Source of the DNA: Branchiostoma floridae
Taxonomy: Eukaryota; Chordata; Leptocardii; Amphioxiformes; Branchiostomatidae
Assembly (NCBI RefSeq): GCF_000003815.2
Contig: NC_049981.1
Location: forward strand, 9,181,779 to 9,245,778
Reading direction: 5' to 3'
Length of the DNA: 64,000 bases
Below, piece by piece: positions 1-9,528 of this stretch. Every line of letters starts with the position of its first letter. Position 1 is the stretch's first letter. The position numbers were made by a program, and so were the translations under genes. The notes beneath the pieces were generated by a model that did no database searches, was not told where the DNA came from, and was given only the letters and a program-made list of their open reading frames with translations.

Positions 1-190
1 AAGTCGATGAGTATTCGTCGCGTGTCGAAAACACTTCAGCGGTGTCCCATCTGAGGTGCATCTTTTAGCTATCACATGTCTAGGAAATCGTGGTAACGAT
101 ATATAGCTGGTTCACCTTTATCTGTGGGGTAACTATATCCGTTGTTTAAAAAAATAGAGTATACAGGGATATCAAGTCGACGAGTATTTA
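1..190. repeat. Tandem partial copies of a foldback element arm
   Basis: The block starting at 1 (GTCGATGAGTATTCGTCGCG) recurs at about 176. It is followed by the motif TTCACCTTTATCTGTGGGGT (110-129), which recurs at about 270. These are left-arm fragments of the palindromic family annotated at 266-722, 17202-17410, 20759-20971, 52000-52146 and 62711-62942. No coding potential is evident. Confidence 0.5.
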
Positions 191-265
191 TCGCGTGTCG
201 AAAACATTTCTTTCAGCGGTGTCCCACCTGAGGAGCATCTTTTAGCACATGCTTGTGAAAACGAT

Positions 266-722
266 CTATAGTAGGTGGTTCACCTTTATCTGTGGGGTAG
301 CCTATATCCGTTGTTTTTGAGAATATGGTACATGTATATAGGGATATCAAGTCGATGGACCGAGGTTTCAAACTGCAATGATTCAAAATTATTCTTTCGT
401 TTACAGACAAAATGAAAATTTCTCCTCTATTAACATCACATAACCAACACATTACAAAAAGAAAAGAAAAAGAAGTCGAACCCAATAAGTTAGACTAGAG
501 TAGACACGCCTTACACTGTTTTACACTATTTGTCCCTTTAAAATTTGTGTTACCTGCAATTAAACCTGACGAAAAAAATTGCAAATTTTTATATATCTTT
601 TTCTTTATCCTGTAAAATTACAATATTTTCAAAACATTGCAGTTTAAAGTCGTCGTCCGTAGACTTGATATGATACAACGGATATAGGTCTCTCTGTGAA
701 TAATGGTGAACTAGCGTTATAT
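266..722. mobile_element. Palindromic MITE-like element (TTCACCTTTATC family)
   Basis: The left arm (GTTCACCTTTATCTGTGGGG, then CTATATCCGTTGTTTTTGAG, then a GATATCAAGTCGATGGAC block) is mirrored on the right (about 630-715) by the complementary GTCCGTAGACTTGATAT, ACAACGGATATAGGT and AATGGTGAACTAGCGTT. Long terminal inverted repeats without any transposase ORF indicate a non-autonomous foldback/MITE. The internal 200 bp differ from the other copies in the window. The superfamily was not determined. Confidence 0.55.
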
Positions 723-1091
723 AAATACAGTTAAAAGGTACTTCTCATACACAGAGGGGCTAAAGTGGCACAATAACAGACGTATGTGGAGGGGGGATGA
801 CTGTGAACCCGGAAACCAGCTCACTGATCGCTCCAGTGATTCCTCCATCAACACGTCTGGACCGATTCCCATTGATTTGCCTCTATTATGTCGTGATACA
901 GCAGCCTTGCAGCCGCATCCATCCGTTTGTGGCAACTCTAGCTATCCCGGCAAACGCGCTTGATGATGAATGCTCACCCGAAACGAGCATCTGTTGTCTG
1001 CAAGAATGATAGCTATCCCGCCATTATTGTGTTCACCCTGAAATCAATGCGTATAGAAAGTAGGATTCCGTTGCAAATCGGGTCCCACAGT

Positions 1092-1191
1092 NNNNNNNNN
1101 NNNNNNNNNNNNNNNNNNNNNNNNNNNNNNNNNNNNNNNNNNNNNNNNNNNNNNNNNNNNNNNNNNNNNNNNNNNNNNNNNNNNNNNNNNN
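1092..1191. other. Assembly gap (100 N)
   Basis: Exactly 100 N, a conventional placeholder for a gap of unknown size. It lies about 220 bp beyond the stop codon of the SSADH gene, so the 3' UTR or polyadenylation site may be partly missing. I see no AATAAA on the minus strand between the stop codon and the gap. Confidence 0.98.
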
Positions 1192-1409
1192 GATGTTCAA
1201 TATCATCAGAATTGTGTGTACTCTGTATAAACGTTTATGTTCATGAAATGATACTAATTCTCGTTACACTTACAGTGTACGAAAATGAGAAAATATTGTA
1301 TTTCGGTGTTTATAAACACTTTAAATGTGTCTGAGTCTTGGGGTACCAGGCGGAATTAAGGTGCTAGAACACAGATTTCCTCATCTCATCATTTCGTCAT
1401 CTCGTCATT

Positions 1410-1674
1410 TTAAACACCACCAAAACAGATATACTTGACATTCAGGTACTCGTGGATACCATATTTGGATCCCTCCACACCTATCCCAGACTCCTTCACT
1501 CCTCCAAACGGCGCCTCCACCATGGACACGAGACCCTCGTTCACGCCCACCATCCCGACCTCCATACGCTCCGCTACGCGCCAGATCTGACCGATGTTGT
1601 TGGAGAAGAAGTAACCGGCCAATCCCACTCTAGCGGAGTTTGCGATGGTGACGGCCTCTTCTTCTGTCTTGAAC
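1410..1674 (-). CDS. ALDH5A1: SSADH coding exon 9 and stop
   Basis: Encodes [20 protein letters not shown] to the C-terminus KYICFGGV and the TAA at 1412-1410. It contains the substrate-pocket and oligomerisation block [20 protein letters not shown] followed by [14 protein letters not shown]. The acceptor is TGCATAG|GTTC. Confidence 0.95.
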
Positions 1675-4600
1675 CTATGCAATACACAAATCATTAGATA
1701 CATGAAACAAACAATATTATTGGACAAAATACACTCAGCACAAAAAGTTTTAAAACTCAGATTTGATCAATTATTTCTCTGTTGTTTGTTAATTGATGCT
1801 ACATATCAATGTCAAACAGAAGGGCTGAGTATGTGAATATAGTGTCTAACATTGAAAGGGACTCAACACATCATAAGAAAAAGAATACTATAGTAAGGGG
1901 CATTAAATGTGAATTCCAATGATATATCATGTCATTGAGGATGAAAAAAAACAAGCTATGTAAGATACTATTTTGAAAAATATTCCAGAGCTTTTGCAAG
2001 CTAGAAGACCTTCCAAAAAATGCATTTCTACTAAAATCACAGAACCCGTTGAAATCCTAGGGCTTTTCATTCAAAAAAGAAATCTAACCCCTCAGTAATT
2101 TACAAATAGGTAAATGTATAGAATAGACACTTTTTTACTATTTGTACCCCTGTACATAAGCCTACGGCCATGAACTAGCAAATAACGTCAGCATCGGGGC
2201 TCTAGCCAGCGTCCATTTTTCCGTCAATTGACGGAAATTTGCTGCTGACAGAAAAATTTTAAAACCAATCTGTCAACCTTGACGGACAAAAATCCCTGGT
2301 GGAAGCTACAGGCGGCTTGGGGACGCCGTCCACGGCGGTAAAACCCACACACTGTTTGTTTTGCAATTGTTATGATTGTTGACAATGTGTGTCGGCGCCC
2401 TTTTGCATACGATTATCTCATTAAAAACCCGTTTTTCAAGGTCTCAGTTCAGTCTTTCTAACTCCTGGAATAGTGTTTTTGCGACAATGGGAATTCGCTG
2501 ACGGAAAAAAAATTCGAGCTGGCTAGAGACCTGGTCAGTATCATTATTATGATAATTCAAAAATGAATCTGTTCTGAGATATATTTAGACATACTTGATG
2601 ACCGGTGCGACCGGCCCAAAGGTCTCCTGTTGTGTACACAGCATGTCAGTGGTGACCCCCTTCAGCAGGGTGGGCTCGAAGAACGTTCCCCCCAGGGCGT
2701 GGCGCTTCCCTCCCGTCATCACGGTGGCGCCCTTCGACACCGCATCCAAGATCTGGGCTTCCACCTACAGTTAAAACATGAGGTAAAAAACATTCAAAAA
2801 TTGATTGACTAAACAGATGTTTATTTGTATAGTGTAGGAATGTTGCAAGTCTTAGAATGGATGGTCTTGCGCTGTATTGTTGTATTTTAGAGACTGTGGG
2901 TGGAGTCCATTTCTTAGACTTTAGCCGTTTGACAATCGGCACCTGCAAATGGGATTGGTCGTTTGACATCAAACAGCAATGTTAGTGCCCAATTGCAGGT
3001 GCGCCCTTTTGGATAGTTCTAACATTTTGAAATAAAAGACAGTTAAGTCTTTGCATCCAAAGTGTCAAGGCATGTTTTCCATTGTCTACATGATCCGTTC
3101 ATCGGTTTCTTAAAAGCATTCCCAAACCACCGCAACAGCCCAAACAACAGGGCAATACCAACACCAAATGCTTTCCCTACAATAGCATACCTGATAAACT
3201 GCCTAATGGCATAACACACCAGGTTTGTACTGAGCAATACAAGCTGCAAGGCCAGATACAAATTCAGGGGGTATGTACAGGGAGGTTAGCAATTAAAGAT
3301 TTACAAAATTTTTACATTTTCATATTCAGATGGACCATCTCCATATTTCTAGGTGCGTATTTCATCAAAAACTGCATTTTTGCAAAATAGTGTCCCCCCT
3401 AATACAATGTAGATGTATTTGAAACACACCGGAAATGACCCCTACTCTTTTCATTAAGTAAGTCCATCAGAGACATCCCTAAACAAGTACTAGTACTTAA
3501 TTTCACCTGAGTTAGGAAATGTACAAAGGCACAACAATGGAGCCTGTCAGGGATTTGAACCCAGTACCCTTGTGTGTTAGTCCCTACCTTCTCTACAGCC
3601 TTAGTGTTGATGAGAGGACCCTGTGTGTTAGTCCCTACCTTCTCTACAGCCTTAGTGTTGATGAGAGGACCCTGTGTGTAAGTCCCTACCTTCTCTACAG
3701 CCTTAGTGTTGATGAGAGGACCCTGTGTGTCAGTCCCTACCTTCTCCACAGCCTTAGTGTTGATGAGAGGACCCTGTGTGTTAGTCCCTACCTTCTCTAC
3801 AGCCTTAGTGTTGATGAGAGGACCCTGTGTGTAAGTCCCTACCTTCTCCACAGCTTTAGTGTTGATGAGAGGACCCTGTGTGTTAGTCCCTACCTTCTCT
3901 ACAGCCTTAGTGTTGATGAGAGGACCCTGTGTGTTAGTCCCTACCTTCTCCACAGCCTTAGTGTTGATGAGAGGACCCTGTGTGTAAGTCCCTACCTTCT
4001 CTACAGCCTTAGTGCTGATGAGAGGACCCTGTGTGTCCCTACCTTCTCTACAGCCTTAGTGTTGATGAGAGGACCCTGTGTGTTAGTCCCTACCTTCTCT
4101 ACAGCCTTAGTGTTGATGAGAGGACCCTGTGTGTTCCCCTTGTCCAGTCCGTCTCCCACCTTCAGCTGTGCTGCCATGGCTGCTTCCAGCTTGGCGCAGA
4201 AGGCATCGTACACTCCCTCTTGTACAAGGAACCGGTTGGCACACACACAAGTCTGAAAACAAACAAGAGCACTATTTAAAAAGCTGGCCAAGGACAAAGA
4301 TGGTAATATATGTAGCTGGTTGGGTATGCCGTGTGATGACGATATGTTAGAAGTTAAAGATGTCCCTGCATAAGGAATAGGGAACTCAATATCTGTGCAT
4401 AATGTTAACATCATTGAATATACCAGTAGAAACAACAGACAAATCTAAAGACTGCAGTAAAAGTATAATTTGTCTTTGTAGCGGAGAAGGAAAAAAATCA
4501 TGGCGCTTGTTGGCAAATGTCTTGCAAAGAAGCTCAGTGTGTGTCACTTCTCTCCGAGGCAAGGTTGTTTTAAGTGCCTTTCCCAACTGCACCTATGTTG

Positions 4601-7600
4601 TACCTGCACCTAGACTGTACAAAAAAAGCACCTTCTAAATGTATCAATACCAAAACAATATTTTCTCCAGTACCCACCTGTCCCATGTACCTGAACTTGG
4701 ACACCATGGCCCCCTGAACGGCAGCGTCTACATCCGCGCTGTCGAACACGACAAAAGGGGCGTGGCCTCCCAGCTCCATGGAGGCCTTCTTCACAGTGTC
4801 TGCACCCCATTTCAACAACACCTGAGCAAGGTAAATGTGGCAATGAAACAACTTACACTACACTAGCGGGGCTCAAAATTTATTTTCAGAAATAGGCATA
4901 CTTGTGTACCTAACTTAAAGCTAAACACAACTAGAGGAACCAAGGGTTCTCCACCATGAAAAAAAAACTTCTGTCTGCTAAATGACTCAAAAATGGATTA
5001 GAGATCTCTACTAGTCTGGCTACAAGAAAAAAGGTCTGTTATAACAGCAGATGATAGGAAGTGATATTTGCATTATTAACTGACATCTCAAGTTTTGGAA
5101 AACCCTGTATTGTGTCCACCCATCTCTATTTCTGTTGCTCTGGGCAAACAATCACGTAACAGCAGGGGGCTAGTCCACTGGTAGTGGTTCATGTGTGTAA
5201 TGTCCGTGCATACTCTTTCCCAGAGTGTTATGCAGAGAAAGCAGCATGCACCATTTCTTAAGTCTTTGATATCAGTTGGCTGGGAATCAAACCTAAGATC
5301 TACTGACTGCAAGGCAAACACTACCCACTAGGCCATTCTACTAATTAATCTAAAAATTTAGGTCACAGAAAACAACAGAAAATGTAAGCAAAATATAATT
5401 CATGGGCAGACAACTCAAGTGGTGGTGGCATATTTTTACATGCTTTCAAGATTATCACAACAACTAAATTGCAGTGACTATCACTGACTCAAACAAAAGC
5501 AGTGCTCAGACACTACAATACATATCTTTAACCCTGTCCAGTGTGACACAGCAGTGTCTTAAACGTTTAACATGAATCTTAAATAGGTCTAAAACCACAC
5601 CAACCTTCCCCACAGCTGTAGACCCAGTGAAGGAGATTTTAGCGACCAGCGGATCGGTGCACAACGTTTTCCCGACCGCCTCCACGTTCTTACGAGAGCA
5701 GGTCACCACGTTGAAGACCCCGGCGGGGATCCCTGCCTGGTGCGCCAGGTCCACGATGGCGAGGGTCGTGAGCGGGGTTTCCTCCGAGGGCTTCAGCACG
5801 ACGGTACAACCCGCGGCTAACGCGGCGCCCGCCTTCCTGGTGACCATCGCGTACGGGAAGTTCCACTGGACAGGAAATTATCAACAACAAATAAATTTCC
5901 AGAACCAGAGTTACCAACCAAGGATCGATGTGTTCAAAAATTCCTTCTATCTTGTCTATGACATGGCAGGATTTGAACACGGGACCTATTGGGTTCTGGG
6001 TCAAACATGTTTCCTTTGTGCCACGTGACCCCACAAGACACTCACTCACTCACTCACTCACTCACTCACTCACTCACTCACTCACTCACTCACTCACTCA
6101 CTCACTCACTCACTCACTCACTCACTCACTCACTCACTCACTCACTCACTCACTCACTCACTCACTCACTCACTAACTCAATCAATCAATCAATCAATCT
6201 ATTAGTCAAGAAATCACGCAATCAGATCCACAGTAAAACTCACCGGTGTGATCATAGAAGCCACTCCCACAGGTTGGTGCACCACCACGATTCTCTTACT
6301 CTTGGCCGGCGCCGGGATCGTGTCTCCATACGTCCGGCGAGCTTCCTCTGCAAACCACTCCAGGAACACCGCGGCGTAGTTGACCTCCCCCAGGGACTCT
6401 GCCACTGGTTTGCCCTAAGATACATTTATGTATGATACTTGGAATGAGCCACTTGAAAGTAGGTGGCAACATGGAAACGGGATACAGGTTTCTAGCCAGG
6501 ATTTCACTTTAGTGGTACTTTAATTGTAATGGCAATGGTGTTGGAGGATGGTGTTGAAGGATGTCTTGGCCCTCTCACTTTGAGGGGATTTTGAAATTGT
6601 ATAATGGTAAAAAGTCGTCATCCTAAGGGTATCCATATGAGAACCAACATCTGTCTTTAAACACCACATGTAATTTCTTGGTCAGTTTGAACTTTGGACC
6701 AGGTCAAATCAACATTTTTTCATATCGATCTGCTCAGACATTGTTCCACAAGTGAATAACTGAAAAGTATCACTACTATATCAATCAATCAATCGGTCAC
6801 GTGCATCATTTGTTGATGCGTGGCGGCTACAGACAGTTCAGACAGTTCTATATGCTAGTTGAAAATTGTGAGTGGTCCTCATTTAGTCCGGTGGTCACAA
6901 ATTATAGCATAGTGACCTGATATGCTGAAATTGCACTAGCTACAACCCTGCAGTACAAGAACTGACTTAACTAAGTTAATAAGAGCTTTTCAGTTCTAAC
7001 ACATTCAGTAGGATTAGGCTTATCTCTTACAATAATGACACAAATGGCAAAGAAATATCTTTAAATTATAATTCATATGATATATACATAAACAAGTATA
7101 TGCAACCATCTATTGCAGGGCTCTAGCCAGCATCCGTTTTTCCGTCAATTGACGGAAATTTGCTGCGTGTGACGGAAAAATTCTAAAACCAATCCGTCAA
7201 CCTTGAGAGACAAAAATTCTTGGTGGAAGCTACAGGCGGCTTGGGGACGCTGTCCACAGTCGGCAAGCCACACACTGTTTGTTTTGCTAATGTTATGCTT
7301 GTTGACTTAGTGTGTCGGCGCCCTTTCGCATACGATAATCTCAATAAAAATCCGTTTTTCAAGGTCTCAGTTCCGTCTTTCTAACTTAATTTTCACAGTT
7401 TTCGCAACAATGGGAATTGGCTGACGGAAAAAAATTTCGAGCTGGCTAGAGCCCTGATCTATTGTCTAAAGCCAAAGTAAATGATTACATTTTCCACAGT
7501 CAGTAGTTCAGCCAGGGTGTCTTTCTTCTCCACAATCAGCTCAAACCAGCGCCTCAGCAGAAGGCTTCGCTCCTGAAAAATCAACGAAAAAATATTTCCT

Positions 7601-9028
7601 CTGTTAGTAAAAGGTACCAGTTAAGGTAGTCATGCAGCTTACTTTTTGTGTCCTTATCCACTGTATCTAGGGTACAGTATTTGAAGGCAGATCCGATCCC
7701 AACCCTCTCCTTTCACTGCCTTTTACTTTTGACTTAAGTCAGGTAACCATTTTTATAGTTGAGTAGAGTGAGGATAGTCATGTTACATGTAAATGCCTTT
7801 CCAAGGGCACAACATTGTTGGCAGAATTCAAACCCAGGACCTCAGGGTTCTGGGTCAAACACCTCAATGGTTGTGTCAACATGGCAGCTTCTATCAGTAG
7901 CACTGTAAATCATATAATATTTGCTGTAGTTTTATGTTCATGATTTTCTAATACTCTGCCTTGCATTGAATTTGTTTTGTATATGTATTACGTAACAACT
8001 GTTTCAACAGCATACTGAAAACACTTAATTTCCACTCCTATGGCAAAATTAAGTACCCACAATCTTAAATGAAATCTGTGTGTTTGCAGCTATAACTCAA
8101 CATCATTGATTTCTTTGAGTTTTGACATGTTGAGGTTCAATGGAAACATGGCAATTTGGGGTAATAGTTTCAGATCAACAACTCCATCTTGTTTTGCTCT
8201 GTTTATGTTTATGTTTACCTTTGCTGTTGTCTCCCTCCAAGTTTGGAATGCATCGTATGCTATCTTGATGGCCTTGGTGGCGTCTCCTGCGTTCATGTCA
8301 GGAACAGAACCCAGGACCTCACCACTCGATGGGTTGGTAACTGTAGTGTAGGAATGCATTCATTCTGTTATCTGTGAGCATTCAGTTGGTTTTCCTATCT
8401 AGAAACTATTCCCTAGCCTAATTGCATTGTATTAGACTATAACCTCCTTGTCAGCCTGGTTAGTTAGTTTGCCAGGAATATAGAAGCCCGAGTATACTAA
8501 CCAGGGCCAGCCGCTGATACATAAGCTATGATTGCAGTCCTACAGGGCCTTTAAAATTCACAACAATGTGAAAAACTCTGATCCTCTTTGGAGATTATTT
8601 TTACTGAATACAAAAATTAGATACAACTTGTATTGCAAAACCGTTCAGGTACAAAATACAAAAACAATCTATTCACTATAGATAGTATGTGTCATCTTGA
8701 AGTTTTTGTTCTCGAAACCATTTTAGATTTTGGGGCCGAAATCTTACGATTTCTTGCTGTGCATTACAACATACATGTATACAATAACTACTTTAATATT
8801 ACGTACAGAATATACGAAAGCCAAACCTTGGAATGTTTCCCCGCTCGCTGCAGACACCCACTGCCCTCCCACATACGCCTGGTCCTTCAGCAGACTGGAG
8901 TAACTCTTGGCCATGGTGAAGGCGATTCCTTGTGGGAAGTGAAGTCGGACAGATATTTTGGAGAAAACGGGTGGACATCTTGAACGAGACAGGCCGATGC
9001 CTCTACCCCAAACTCGCGATAGATACAT
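1410..9028 (-). CDS. ALDH5A1: Succinate-semialdehyde dehydrogenase, mitochondrial (nine coding exons)
   Basis: NAD-dependent oxidation of succinate semialdehyde to succinate, the last step of the GABA shunt, in the mitochondrial matrix (family knowledge). Coding exons in transcript order are 9028-8827, 8340-8219, 7572-7489, 6414-6244, 5865-5605, 4821-4678, 4252-4094, 2764-2595 and 1674-1410. All have AG/GT borders and compatible phases, giving 1578 nt and 525 aa (human about 535). The N-terminus from the upstream ATG at 9028 is rich in Arg and Ser and lacks acidic residues, like a mitochondrial presequence; an internal ATG at 8914 would omit it. Visible motifs are WNFP (194-197), GSTAVGK (274-280, NAD-binding turn), MELGG with general base E296, and TCVC with nucleophile C330 and redox partner C332, the CxC typical of animal SSADH. 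The C-terminal VNEG...PFGGVKESG block matches the family. Intron 7 begins with a minisatellite made from the exon 7 end. Confidence 0.95.
2195..2533. mobile_element. hAT-type MITE copy 1 (339 bp)
   Basis: The terminal inverted repeats are CGGGGCTCTAGCCAGC on the left and GCTGGCTAGAGACCTG on the right. The flanks GTCAGCAT (2187-2194) and GTCAGTAT (2534-2541) form an 8-bp target-site duplication with one mismatch. An 8-bp duplication plus ends close to CAGGG...CCCTG point to the hAT superfamily. There is no ORF, and a subterminal palindrome TTCCGTCAATTGACGGAA is present. It lies in intron 8 of the SSADH gene and is older-looking than the copy at 7116. Confidence 0.85.
2595..2764 (-). CDS. ALDH5A1: SSADH coding exon 8
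   Basis: Encodes [20 protein letters not shown] through [12 protein letters not shown] plus two bases (AA). Exon 9 supplies the G of Lys. The stretch ETFGPVAPV is the conserved aldehyde dehydrogenase PF motif region. The acceptor is CTGTAG|GTGG and the donor is CAA|GTATGT. Confidence 0.93.
3567..4133 (-). repeat. 51-bp minisatellite derived from the exon 7/intron 7 junction
   Basis: Eleven head-to-tail units of 51 bp (one of 47 bp at 3992-4038) plus a partial unit at 3567-3583. On the minus strand each unit reads [17 protein letters not shown] and ends GAGAAG|GTAGGG, so the unit is the last 14 codons of exon 7 plus the first 9 intron bases. The unit nearest the gene (4090-4133) is the exon itself. 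Because 51 is a multiple of three, the donor at 4042 would add exactly 17 residues in frame. Beyond the 47-bp unit the frame breaks. Confidence 0.93.
4094..4252 (-). CDS. ALDH5A1: SSADH coding exon 7 (catalytic cysteine)
   Basis: Encodes 53 residues starting [18 protein letters not shown] and ending in [14 protein letters not shown]330 is the nucleophile and C332 its disulfide partner in the animal redox switch. The acceptor is TTTTCAG|ACT. The donor at 4093, AAG|GTAGGG, is chosen because joining here gives the family sequence [16 protein letters not shown] without extra residues. The following 500 bp repeat this exon end and donor ten more times. Confidence 0.92.
4678..4821 (-). CDS. ALDH5A1: SSADH coding exon 6 (general-base glutamate)
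   Basis: Encodes 48 residues, [20 protein letters not shown] to SKFRYMGQ. E296 in MELGG is the catalytic general base of the aldehyde dehydrogenase family. The acceptor is TGCTCAG|GTG and the donor is CAG|GTGGGT, in phase 0. Confidence 0.94.
5118..5339 (-). mobile_element. tRNA-derived SINE, family A (diverged copy)
   Basis: Read on the minus strand, a tRNA-like head with A-box GGCCTAGTGGGTAGTGTTTG and B-box-like sequence near GGTTTGATTCCCAGCC is followed by the family body (AAAGACTT..., GCTGCTTTCTCTGC, CCAGTGGACTAGCCCCCTGC). Full relatives are at 34984-35253 and 60929-61187. It lies in intron 5 of the SSADH gene. Confidence 0.7.
5605..5865 (-). CDS. ALDH5A1: SSADH coding exon 5 (cofactor-binding region)
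   Basis: Encodes 87 residues from [11 protein letters not shown], including [12 protein letters not shown] (NAD adenosine-site lysine region), the SSADH-type CSRKN block and [11 protein letters not shown]. The acceptor is TGTCCAG|TGG and the donor is AAG|GTTGGT. It is phase 0 at both ends. Confidence 0.94.
5925..6030 (-). mobile_element. SINE fragment, family B
   Basis: The minus strand carries CCCAGAACCCAATAGGTCCC, GTGTTCAAATCCTGCCATG, the B-box-like core of a second tRNA-derived family also seen at 7790-7885, 21715-21850, 22305-22420 and 53670-53880. It directly abuts the (CACT)n tract, in intron 4 of the SSADH gene. Confidence 0.5.
6040..6199. repeat. (CACT)n followed by (ATCA)n microsatellite
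   Basis: About 33 uninterrupted CACT units (6040-6174), then five ATCA units. It lies in intron 4 of the SSADH gene, ending about 45 bp from the exon 4 donor. Confidence 0.97.
6244..6414 (-). CDS. ALDH5A1: SSADH coding exon 4
   Basis: Encodes 57 residues, [20 protein letters not shown] to [10 protein letters not shown]. It includes the [15 protein letters not shown] stretch characteristic of SSADH rather than other aldehyde dehydrogenases. The acceptor is ATCTTAG|GGC and the donor is CCG|GTGAGT. Its donor lies about 45 bp from the (CACT)n/(ATCA)n tract in intron 4. Confidence 0.93.
7116..7456. mobile_element. hAT-type MITE copy 2 (341 bp)
   Basis: Perfect 16-bp terminal inverted repeats (CAGGGCTCTAGCCAGC / GCTGGCTAGAGCCCTG) are bracketed by a perfect 8-bp target duplication ATCTATTG (7108-7115 and 7457-7464). 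It aligns end to end with the copy at 2195-2533 and carries the same subterminal palindrome. Intact ends and duplication suggest a younger insertion. It lies in intron 3, about 25 bp from the exon 3 donor. Confidence 0.9.
7489..7572 (-). CDS. ALDH5A1: SSADH coding exon 3 (84 bp)
   Basis: Encodes 28 residues, [17 protein letters not shown] to LLTVEN. The family pattern (R..LLR.W..L......L....T.E.GKP) continues in exon 4 with GKPVAES. The acceptor is TTTTTCAG|GAGCG and the donor AAT|GTAATC is weak. It is too short to show up as an ORF and was placed by homology and phase. A hAT MITE (7116-7456) sits in the intron just beyond the donor. Confidence 0.9.
7790..7885 (-). mobile_element. SINE fragment, family B
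   Basis: The minus strand has CCCAGAACCCTGAGGTCCTG, GGTTTGAATTCTGCCAAC, AATGTTGTGCCCTTGGAAAG. This is the same order of modules as the plus-strand copies at 21715 and 22305. It lies in intron 2 of the SSADH gene. Confidence 0.6.
8219..8340 (-). CDS. ALDH5A1: SSADH coding exon 2
   Basis: Encodes [12 protein letters not shown] through [10 protein letters not shown], matching the family NP.SGE.LG...A...W pattern. The acceptor is CACTACAG|TTACC and the donor is AAAG|GTAAAC. It is entered in phase 1 and left in phase 0. Confidence 0.92.
8827..9028 (-). CDS. ALDH5A1: SSADH coding exon 1 (presequence and first strand)
   Basis: Residues 1-67 plus one base. It starts [17 protein letters not shown], a basic presequence with no acidic residue, then runs into the conserved YVGGQWV core. 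The 5' splice site is CAAG|GTTTGG (phase 1). The next exon supplies TT, completing Val before TNPSSGE. The untranslated part was not delimited. Confidence 0.9.
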
Positions 9029-9240
9029 TTTCTGGGGTGTAATCTTGCTACAGCTTCACATTTCTGTAAACAAGTCCTTAAACTATTCTTCTAATACAAA
9101 TATCGGGCATTTCACTACATGGTTGGCCTTAGAAAGACCATATAATTCAAGGGAGAGACGAAAAAGTTACTTCCGACTCTTAATGACGGCCATTTTGTTT
9201 TTGACCTTTGACCGATGATAAACAAACATGCGACAAAAAT
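9029..9240 (-). promoter_or_regulatory. Candidate proximal promoter of the SSADH gene
   Basis: Immediately upstream of the chosen start codon. On the minus strand there is a near-perfect DR1 element (GGTCAAAGGTCA at 9213-9202, the direct repeat bound by HNF4/PPAR/COUP-type nuclear receptors). Next to it is an ATGGCCGTC YY1-like site (about 9193-9185). Both fit a mitochondrial metabolic gene. No TATA box was seen and the transcription start was not located. Confidence 0.4.
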
Positions 9241-9528
9241 GTCAATTTCCACCGATTTTGATGTAAAAAGGAAAATAACTCATCACGCGGGACTATATAT
9301 ATTTTACTATCATGTAGTATTTTGTTTAAGCGTTATTTTTGTGTCTAGTATATTATCAACGAGAACTGTTTTGCTGCGGTTCCAACCGCATCGAATGTGT
9401 GATCTGTCAAAAAGTTTTTTGCGGCAGCGTTTTAATGCTGATATAAATCATTTCATGATATATTCTGTTTCTTCATTTTCTAAAACTGATTTAGCTATTA
9501 TTTCTACACCGATTTACATAGCTCATAG

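Noticed and set aside
3043-3261. A minus-strand 72-codon frame with a hydrophobic segment, in SSADH intron 7
   Set aside because: It would interrupt a well-defined intron, has no family match that I recognise, and is short.
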